Shown in pieces: positions 55,360-64,000 of a stretch of DNA of 64,000 nucleotides. Source of the stretch: Coturnix japonica. Its lineage: Eukaryota; Chordata; Aves; Galliformes; Phasianidae. Position 1 is the first letter of the stretch, and each line of letters opens with the position of its first letter. The DNA lies in contig NC_029528.1 of NCBI RefSeq assembly GCF_001577835.2, positions 2,532,265-2,596,264 of the forward strand, read 5' to 3'. The notes beneath the pieces are model-generated. The model was not told the origin of the DNA, made no database searches, and saw nothing but the letters and a program-made list of their open reading frames with translations. A program made the translations under genes and the position numbers.

Positions 55360-56170
55360 AGTACGGCCAAGCGAAGAACTCCCTAAGTGTGCCAAGTCTG
55401 CCTTCAGAAATCCTGCCTGACCTTCTCTGGCAAAGGTTAACCACCCCGAAAACAGCTGCCCTATTGATTAAGGTTTGCTGGACAATTCGCGTGCCCATTC
55501 CGTGTGGATCAGAGAAATATTCCACCCCCCAGTGCCGGAGACACTCTTTATTCAGCCCTTTTCTCCCGAGAAATCTGGGGTGAGGGAGTGTGCCTGCTGG
55601 AGATGTGAGCTGAATAACAATCGACAACCCCCCTCGCCCCCCTCCTGCATCAACTCCCATTCCTGTTCCATATTCTCCGCGGCAGAAACATTGGAAACAG
55701 ATTTTCTGGGGGTAAGAAAAAAAAAGAAAAGAATAGAAAGAAAATCGGAGCGGCCGATGAGATGCCAAATGACAGAACACATTTTCCTCCCACAGATAAC
55801 ATTGCTGATTTTGCTAACGAACGCCCAGGTTTCCCCCAAAGCCTCCAACCATGGCGGGGTTTTTGTAATAATGTTTGCATTAGGCGTCTGGTGGGCTCAG
55901 ACGCTCGGAATTATATGTGAGCTTCCTCAGCTTTCAGCACCATTAAGCATATTTGAAAAACACATTATAAGGGATATGTCAGCTCAGTTTAAGCTGAAAT
56001 TTAACTTTGGGGAAAGAAAGGAAAAGCGGTCAAGAGAAAGAATTTTTCCACGTGGAAATGACACCGAAGAGATTTTGTTGATGAAAAAGATAAAGAAAAG
56101 ATGTTATTTCAAGCTAAATTCCTATCTATTGTTTTATCTATAGACTTGGCAACTCAAGCACATTAACGCT
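55360..56170. promoter_or_regulatory. Best candidate distal enhancer: CpG-bearing unique block
   Basis: CpG dinucleotides are frequent here, for example AATTCGCG, CTCCGCGGC, ATCGGAGCGGCCGATG, CTAACGAACG and GACGCTCGG. They are nearly absent in the DNA on both sides. The block also holds TATTGATTAAGG, ATAATGTTTGCATTAG, CATTAAGCAT and a CACGTGG E-box. No repeat, promoter TATA or coding family is evident. The frame at 55475-56143 (222 codons) shows no domain. Retained CpGs in a gene desert point to constraint or lack of methylation. Whether it matches a named PITX1 enhancer cannot be told. Confidence 0.45.
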
Positions 56171-56689
56171 GTGCTCATGAGTGGGGAAAACTAAGTGACT
56201 GGAATCCAAGCAGCTCCGGGTGACGTGAAGCAAAGCAAAACTCCTTGTCTTTGTGAAATAAAACCCAAGAGCATCAAATGCAAAAAAAAAACCAAACAGC
56301 AGAAGCACCTGCAAGCTTAAACAGAAACACTGAACTGCAAAGTAGCTTGTTTCCTTGGCAAAGAATGTAGGAAGATTTCCTTTTAATTAAATATTTCTAT
56401 CAATTAAGTGACCCAGACTGTCCTCACATTTCAGAATGTAGGCTTTAACCTCTGGAGAGGTGGCCAAGAAGCCCTAATTCTCAGTTCTGATTCTGTACAG
56501 AGGTGTAGGAAGTGGATGTCCTTCTCAGTTTCATGCCATGCAAGGAGTTATATCCTTCTTTGTCATTGACTTCTTCTCTCTCAGGAACTTGCTGTGTGAA
56601 ATCTCATTTGTTTTCTATGGCTCCTAGTCAGAGTGGGCAGTCATGGTTGAAGAATGGACAAGGTTAATGACATTAATAGCAGCAGATTA

Positions 56690-56885
56690 TAGAATCAAAG
56701 AAAGGATTAGGCTGGGAGGGACCTTAAAGCCCATACAGTTCCAATACCCTGCTGTGCGCTGGGTGCCCACCACCAGATCAGTCTGCCCAGGGCCACATCT
56801 GTCCTGGCCTTGAACACCTCCAAGGATGAGGTATTCACATGGAGATACCTTCCAAGAAGTTACCCCAAGACCCTGCTGTGTAGTA
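56690..56885 (-). mobile_element. CR1 LINE 3' fragment
   Basis: Reversed CR1 3' region: AGAATCAAAG tail remnant, then CTGGGAGGGACCTTAAAG, the CCAGATCAGTCTGCCCAGGG type block, GGCCTTGAACACCTCCAAGG and ATGAGGTATTCAC. It is 5'-truncated. Confidence 0.9.
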
Positions 56886-59800
56886 AGCCTCCAGGCTCCA
56901 AATGAAAAATCTCCATGGAGAGCATCTTTGCATGGCCACCATTTACTTGAACTGTGCTTTAAATGTAGCAAAATGTAAAGTAATTATTGATAAAAACATG
57001 CTCAGTGTTGCTTTCTCACTGTATAATGCCACTGTTGTTCTGTAGGATATGCACCATCTCTCCAGGTGCCCAGGCTGCTATGAAAGCAGTTAAGGCAAGG
57101 TGTCACCACTGCCTTGCCACAGCCTTTCATCCCAGGCTGACCTCTGGGACTGGCATAGTCAACAGCTCCCTGTTTGCTACCCTTGTGTATGGCTTAATAT
57201 GGAAAACCCAACATGGTCTGCCAAGCTCTGTGTGCTACCATGTATGGTGAAAAGGAGTGACTTCTCCAGAGCAGGGGCATAAATTCTGCTTCCTATGTAT
57301 GTGGAGACTAAAAAGTCATATGAATCTCCAGCCCTCTCCTTGTTTGGGTCAGCAGTGTAGGAATGCCTACTTACAAATAGGAGAAAATGTGTTCTCCAGC
57401 AGATAAGGAAAGCAGCAGTGTATGCTGGTGTGGGGGAAGAACAGCTTTTTCCATGCAGAAAGGTCAGCAGCTGGAAAATTGCTTTGAATGTAGTTAAAAG
57501 GCAGGAATAAAATAACAACAAAAAATACGATGTTTTTCAAGTTCCTAAATATACATTCGTATAATACCAGAAATTATAATTATGTCTATAATAATGCAAC
57601 CATACGTGGATGCTGCCGTTCTTCTCCAGTTTGCTTTTGGATTGAGAGGATGGGTCGTGTCCTGCATGCTGAAGGCTGCTGCAAAAAGGGGAAGGAAAGA
57701 AATCTCTTCCCCAGTGCTGCTGAGTGTAGCACGAAGCCATCCCGGCCTTGCAATGCTGAGTGTGTAGGGCTGCTCTGCTTCCAGAAGCACTTCTCAAGGA
57801 ATGCAGCATTTCAGAAAATTGTGGTAATTTTCTTAGACTTGAGCAAATCAGGAAGCTCCACAGAGTGCATCTTCTCTGCATTTACCTTCGCCATTTTAAA
57901 TAGCTTGATCTGAATTTTTACCTGAATTTCAGCAAAAGGGATTGACTTTGCATTGAGTTATAACACTGGAAACTTTGCTCCTCGGGGTAAAGAAGAAGAC
58001 CTTAAAAAAATCTCCATTCCCATGTGTTTACACAACAGAGCCTAACAGCTCCAAAGGGGCTTTTAGAATTAACGGCAAGAGAGCTCTGCTGTAAAAGGTC
58101 CCCAAATACTTATTTCCCTAATCCACACTGTGAGCACTGCTCAGATGTCCGCCTGTGTCCGGCTGCAACAGCCCTGAGCTGCTGTCACCATGCTGGACCC
58201 CACAGCAACCTTTCTATACCTAAACTTGCCCTGCCATGGAGCAGAGCCTTCATGAACCCAGCAAAGCATGCTTTCTGCCCATTTCCATGCAGTGGGTTAG
58301 CAGTGGGTTTCAATTGCCACTTGCTGCTGCTGCTTGCCTTGAGAACCATTCAGCCCAACCTTCAGGAGATGCTTGCTGAGTTTCCTTGAGCTGGAGCAAT
58401 TCCCTGTGCCAGGGCTGTTTCACTCAGCAGCATCCCCAGGAACTGCTGCTGCTTGGATCTGGACAGCAGCTGTCACATCAGCAGGTCAGGGATTTGCAGC
58501 CTGGTGTGCAAAGGGTGCAGAGCTGGGGAGAGCAGTGAGTTCAGCCCAGTGTCTGCAGCAGGACAGGAAAGTGCACTGGCCACCCTCATGCTGCCTTTGT
58601 GCACCGTGCTGTCTCTGCAGGGAGGACAATCCCGAGACAGCAAACTTTGCAGAAGTGGCAGTGTGAACATCCACCTGCATCACACGTTCTTATTACACAC
58701 CTCCACTTTACACAGACATTATTTTGCAACTTCGGTCCAGACTGGTTGTGCACAACCAGAACCCAACCGAGCTCATGCTGTGCTGCAGGGTTTATAAAGA
58801 AATCCTTGCTATGACCTTTACTGGGGACTCTGCTCTATGAGAAAAAGCACAGTTTGGTAACAAAATGGTTAAATCAAAATAACAAGGACGATTTATCTAG
58901 TAGCTTTCCCTGGCTATACTCAAGGGGGGCATATCTACCTATTTGTCAAGTCATTGACAATAGCCTATTTCTTTCTTCCTACCCATATGCTTTATTAAAG
59001 AAACACTTGACCTACCTGTCATATCAAACTGCTTCCTTTATCCAAAACAGAATAATATAGACATTTCCCTTAAGGGAATCCTGATGCAAATATATAAGGA
59101 CAGGTTGCCAATTTGTTGAGCGTATTAGGGTACAGAAAACTGTCAAGGGAAACAGCTGTAATACAGACTGTTCTAACAAGCTCATTTTTCTTTTTTTTTC
59201 AGTGGTACTTTTGGTCTCTCTTTAGTTTATATTATACGATCTGTACGTTCCCAGTTTTATGGACAGCTGTCAGCTGCAGCCCATCTTTTCACCCTGAAAA
59301 TAAGGAAACCGTCGGATTCCTGTCTGTATCTCTGATCTATTGTTTAGTCTTTGACAGCAACTTCACAAACCCTTCAGCTGCACATAGCTGGAACAAAGTT
59401 ATGGGGTAGGAGAAAGAAAAAGCAGCAAAGCTTGTGATACAGAAGAGAAGGCTCCGGCTATGATGTAGAATTAATTTTCACATGAAGCCACTTCAATACA
59501 TGGTGACATGTCCCATTTTCAGTTGTCCGTTCTCTGCTACAAAAAGCCCTCGCTGTCTTGCACCAGGGGAGCGGTTTGGGCAATGAGTCAACTCTGAAAT
59601 GATGCAGAAAGGTCCAAATCTGGCATGTAGCACAGTGCAGCTTTGCTGGCTTTGCTGTGGCTAAAGGCTGCAAATGGGAGCCAGGCAGCAGGAATCTGGG
59701 TTTCCTGGCCGTGGGGTGGTTAATCCTGAGCTGTGCCGTCCACAGTGCTGGGTTTGGTGCTTGGGTCCAAAATGTCACTGGCCCTCCAGCGAGGCGTTTT

Positions 59801-60370
59801 GGTGATGTAGTGCAGACCCTCCTCAGTTTCGAAGTGAAATCCATAATTTTCAGCAGCTGAAATCCCCAGAGACCGCAAAAGATTAAGAGCAAAATCCATA
59901 TAATTAGAGGTCTACTTTAACTCGTGGACAAGGCAAAGGCTGTACTCCAGGAACAAAGAGCAGATTAAAGATGTTAGTCCTGTTTCACTTGGGCTGCTGC
60001 TCCACCAAAATCAGCGGGGTTACCCTGGGGATTAATTAGTCAATTTATGCTTGTTTGCATACAGGATGACATGGATCGTCAGCTGAATAAAAGTGACTCA
60101 GCAGGACAGAGCAAAAGTTCAGGCAGTGCAAGTCAGGGCAAGAAGGGAGAGAACAAACTGCGTCCAGACTGAGGTCAGAGTGTGGGCAGGTCTGGTCATT
60201 GGGGAGCATCACCCCAATGGTGCGACTTCAGTGGTGACCTGAGAGAGAGGGGACCACGGGCTGCTGTGCTTGGTAAAAGTCTGACTGCCCTGTGAAAATC
60301 TCTTTAAAGGAGCATACAAATATTTGGGAAGAAAATAGACGGAGCACTGGGGTCACCTCTGGAAAGGAAG
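56886..60370. other. Intergenic DNA, no gene seen
   Basis: CpG-poor unique sequence. It contains the motif-rich stretch at 58855-59110 (separate entry). No coding or RNA gene was recognised. Confidence 0.5.
58855..59110. promoter_or_regulatory. Candidate noncoding element with two inverted repeats
   Basis: TTGTCAA-GTCA-TTGACAA at 58943-58960 is a 7-bp-arm inverted repeat of TGTCA/TGACA half-sites (MEIS/PKNOX-like). TTCCCTTAAGGGAA at 59065-59078 is a perfect 14-bp palindrome. AT-rich unique DNA surrounds them. MEIS-type input would fit limb regulation, but that is inference. Confidence 0.3.
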
Positions 60371-60605
60371 GATCATAGAATTGTAGAGCTGGAAGGGACC
60401 CTTAAAGGTCATGTGTCAGTGAGCAGAGACACCCACAGCTCCATCAGGTGCTCAGAGCCCTCCAGCCTGACCTTGGGTGTCTCCAAGGCTGTTCAGCAAT
60501 AGGCTGAGATCAGGATGAACCTGGTCCTTGCTGTGAACTTCTGCCCTCATCCTTTGGGCTCCTCTTCCATGCCTGAAGAAGGGTTTTCCAAATGTTGTCC
60601 TTTAG
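60371..60605 (-). mobile_element. CR1 LINE 3' fragment
   Basis: Reversed CR1 3' end: GATCATAGAATTGTAGAGC, GGAAGGGACCCTTAAAGGTC, then the TCCAGCCTGACCTTGGGTG and GTCTCCAAGG blocks. It is 5'-truncated and diverged. Confidence 0.85.
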
Positions 60606-62391
60606 TGTGGAAGCACCCTAATGAAGGTGAGCAGCAGCAGGTGGCATCAGAAATGGCACTTTGTAATGGCAGGGCATAGCCAGAGGGAAGGAGAAGATCA
60701 TAAAAGCACATTTGCAGTGCTGAGCCTGGTGTTAGAAAAGCTCTGTCTGGTCTGTAGCCATCAACAGCGTTTCTGTGGCAGATACGATCTAAGCCAGAAA
60801 TGAAAAGTTACCACCAAAGCTTAACAAAAGTGGTGCTGGCAGCAAATAGCTGTGTGCTCCCTTGGGATAACACAGAGAATAGGGGCGAGGGGCCGTCAGA
60901 CACTGCTGTTCTATTCTGGCTGAGTAAATACACACAGCCCGTACATACTTACCAGCTGATGAGCATTTTCTGACAGAAGTGAAAACATCGCCTCCTTTTT
61001 GTACACATTTTGAATCTGCAACGCATTTTCTGGGGCCAAACTGTAGTTCAGACATAGTGAGAAATGCAGACATGGCTGGGACTGGAGTGGGGCCAGAAGC
61101 TTCTCCTCTCTTACTCTGCCACCGACACACATGATGACACTTAATGAGCTCTCATCTAAATAGCAATGCACTGGAAGAAAACCAGACTTCGCTGCCTGGG
61201 GTGGGGGTCGGTGGGGGGTGGGGGGAGGTGGAACGTACTTATGGCCATGGTGTGCCCCAGCCCCATGGTGTGGGGTGATGGCGTGCAACATATCCAAAAA
61301 GCAGGAGGAGCAGAGGGCTACAGCCCAACCCCCCTGAACCCACAATGGCAATGAAATTTCCATCAGATGTTGGACTGGGAGCTGCTTGTCAAAGTCATGT
61401 GAGATCTGCAATGGACCAGGTCCCCTGGAAGAAGCCCAGCGTGCTCCGCTGAGGATCTGAGTCACGGGTCTGGGAGCTGCTGTTAATTAGCATGAGACAG
61501 CTGTTTCCTGGGGGAAGCTTGACAAACAAGTATGTCTCAATCTTGCTTTTGAAAAGCCAAATCTTGCCAACAGAAAGGATTTGTAATGCTCTATCTCCAA
61601 GGGCTTCCAGGTAGAACTCTTGAAATGTTCAGTGCTGCTATGAACTGGGAATTTTGTTTTATGGAGAGGGATAGTTCAAATACTGCAGCATCCTCAGCAA
61701 AATCATGCCGTAAACTGCTTATGTTGAAATGAGGCTCATTTGGTTTTAATTCATGCTGTACCACAAGGTTACAGCTTGTTTTAGTTCCTGCTTGCTTTTT
61801 AGCTGCTTTCTGTTACTTTTTTTTTTTTCCTTTTTCTTTTTTTTTCTGGAGTTTGTGAATTGCAAGGTCAAGCTAAAGTCAAACCCTACCATTTCAGTGA
61901 TGAAATGCAAGCAGATGTGGCTGCTCCTTGTGACGCCGTGCTGGGGTCTGTGGGTGGTGCCTGACACTTTGGGCCACGTCCCCTCCCTCACAGCTCAGTG
62001 CTCCCTGTCCCCCCATTCAGATGTCCCAGTGGGTGCCGCCCTGCCTGCTGCTGTTGGCGGCCAAAGCCAAGCAGGGAGGGTGCTCTAAGTGTCAGGCTTG
62101 GCATGAGGAAAAGCGGAGCAGGTGACTGACTGTTTGCCATGGTGTTTTTCTTAATGAGGTTTCATCACATCAGAGCTTGGCTTTTCCAGGGACATCAGCA
62201 CTGCCTGATGACAGGGAGCTATGTGGCACCAAACTGCCAGATGAGTTCTGCACAGTCTCCCTCGGCTCCATCCCTTCCTGCAGATCTGTGTGCTTGCTCT
62301 CTGTGTCTTCCTTTCAGTTTATGGCTAGCAAATTATAAACCCTTGGTACTGGGTGGAATGAAACTGAATTAACTCCTGCTGAGCCTAATGG

Positions 62392-62443
<52 letters not shown>

Positions 62444-64000
62444 TTTTTTTTGCAGAGGTGATTGTACTGCTTATTGCTGTCATTGCTCACAGCCATTGGT
62501 GTCTCCTCACCCAAGCAGTAACACACTGGTTCCCCTGGGATGAGGCACCTGGGAGCATTAGCAGGATGGCACCCTCAGTTCCTTCTGCCCTCTCCTCCAA
62601 CCATTTTTTGCTCCAGGCATTACCTTGAATTTGCCAGTTATCTATGGGCTTCACCACCAGGGTGCAGATCACCCAGAGAATTTTCTTGTGCCTATCTTGA
62701 AGTAGAAGCACAACCCTCTTGTAGAGGGTAGGAAGTGTTTGGAGGTGAGGATTTTGCCATTCACAGCATGTCCTGCACTGCAGGTTGGGGTCACTCCATG
62801 GATTTCACTCATAGGCTTGAAAAATTCATGAAGCTTTCTGCATGAGGCTGGTAATGGGTTGAATCTCACTGCTTCAATTTCATAGCCTCATCGTGCCCAG
62901 CGAAGCTGCAGTGATTTGAAATATTTCTCAGCTGTCTTACTGAGGGTGTTTGTTATCTCGGCAGAAAACACACATGAGGCTCTTCTCTTTTGTGGTGACG
63001 GCAAGCAACACAAGGTTAGCAGGATTGGTGAGAATTAAGGGTTTTCCAAAGAAATTTGAGAACTTAGCCAGGAAAATTTCCGTCTCCTGATTTACGTAAC
63101 CATGGCTGTGTTGACCATTTGTAGTATGGGATGCAAAGCTCCCTGCTAATGAAATTCCTCAAGGATCGCACTATACCATAATACTCCCCCAGAACAATTA
63201 CAACCAGAAGATATTTTTCTACCTGCTTTCATCCTTACATGTTTCTAAGTCTGGGTCAAATTATTATTATTACTGTCTATCTCAGTCAAAAGGCACATTC
63301 CCAGAAGAACACCAAAAACACCAACATCCTTCCCAAAATTTGCAGTCATTTCTAACTTGGAGAAAAAAGAGGACGCTGTCCACAGCCCTCTGCATTGGTC
63401 ATCACTACCGTGCTCCCCTCTCTCCCAGCCCCACTGATTCCCCCTGAGGCCTTTGCGTTATGTTGTTTTGTTTCTATTAGGATTAGCATGACCCACTTAG
63501 CGGTCTCAGAGGAAACGCTGTTGAAGTCGGAGGGAGCAGCTATGTATACAGGGCAGGAAGGATGGTGTCCCACGTTTCAGGACCGTCGTGGATTTATCAC
63601 CGAGATGCATGGAGCTGCAGCCGTTTCCAGACATGTGTTTGTAATTTCTTGTTTGGTCTGCCTCAGTTCTGAGAAATGCTGCATTTTTTGATTTGCCTGC
63701 TGAAAGGGTTTCACACTTTCGGATCCCGGCGTTTGATTAGTTTTGATGATAACCACAGTAGTACAATTCTGACTTCCAGATTGCTTTCCAGTGTGACACA
63801 AAGCAGCCACCCATCCCCAAGGCTGCAGAAATTCACACGTGCATTTGATATTTCTTTTTTATTAAGATGCAAAAAATGCAAAATACTTGTCACTAGAAGA
63901 CAAAAAAGAAATCACATTTCTCATCCCTTCATTTAGGGCATCGTCTCCTTAAGCGTATCTAATAAATAGGATGAGACCTATCAAGAACCAAGTAGCTCCA
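60606..64000. other. Right-end intergenic DNA, no gene seen
   Basis: CpG-poor unique sequence with a G-rich patch near 61199-61232, a T-rich patch at 61818-61847 and the long poly-T at 62393-62451. No coding or RNA gene was recognised. Confidence 0.5.
62393..62451. repeat. 59-bp poly-T (31 T, C, 27 T)
   Basis: An almost pure T run followed directly by GCAG. It could be an expanded homopolymer, or the A-tail of a retroposed sequence lying on minus to its right. On minus, an AATAAG hexamer lies about 20 nt before the A run. On plus it would look like an extreme polypyrimidine tract before an AG. No source gene was recognised and no clear target-site duplication was found. Confidence 0.9.

Noticed and set aside
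55475-56143. 222-codon frame in the CpG-bearing block
   Set aside because: No family resemblance, and it ends in a Lys/Arg-rich low-complexity stretch. The block is more likely regulatory.
59065-59078. Reading the TTCCCTTAAGGGAA palindrome as an EBF site
   Set aside because: EBF sites have a 2-bp gap between TCCC and GGGA; here the gap is 4 bp.
15800-64000. Assigning a specific named PITX1 enhancer (Pen, Pel, RA3)
   Set aside because: I cannot align to those elements from memory, and Pen lies much farther from the gene in mammals. Only generic candidates are reported.
8200-64000. Exons of a PITX1-AS1/C5orf66-like divergent noncoding RNA
   Set aside because: The mammalian transcript evolves fast and no splice pattern on plus was convincing enough to place exons.

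Overview
The window is vertebrate nuclear DNA, almost certainly from a bird and probably a galliform such as chicken. Two things support this: a compact PITX1 homeobox gene, and several 3' fragments of CR1 LINEs with the bird-typical tail built on ATTCTATG units. The species call is an inference from PITX1 protein similarity and repeat type. I ran no database search.

The only protein-coding gene I can support is PITX1, on the minus strand at the left end. Coding exon 1 is 7766-7604, exon 2 is 4192-3987 and exon 3 is 1778-1239. The splice junctions are consensus, the frame is kept throughout, and the product is 302 residues with a K50 (bicoid-class) homeodomain and a C-terminal OAR motif. A 3'UTR of about 1.1 kb runs left to a poly(A) signal at 146-141. 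A TATA-like box at 8076-8071 suggests transcription starts near 8045.

From about 1.2 to 15.7 kb the DNA is GC-rich with several CpG-dense blocks. This is the usual setting of a Polycomb-regulated developmental regulator. It is broken up by low-complexity DNA: an 820-bp purine tract in intron 1, a CCAAA pentanucleotide array, and AAT and T-rich tracts. Two upstream sites stand out. One is a set of three CRE (ATF/CREB) motifs at exact 22-bp spacing (10048-10099). The other is a CpG island at about 15.03-15.66 kb with a palindromic CRE and a strong minus-strand splice donor, possibly a distal alternative first exon.

From about 15.8 kb to the right end no protein-coding gene is recognisable. In mammals the DNA upstream of PITX1 is the long enhancer-bearing interval toward MACROH2A1 (H2AFY), and this stretch fits that layout. 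It holds several old CR1 fragments, a decayed Ty3/Gypsy integrase fossil at about 28.15-28.50 kb (unusual in a bird genome), long poly-T runs, and AT-rich blocks dense in homeodomain-type motifs that are candidate conserved noncoding elements. The best of these is at 55.36-56.17 kb, where CpG reappears inside otherwise CpG-poor DNA. The enhancer calls come from composition and motifs only and are given low confidence.
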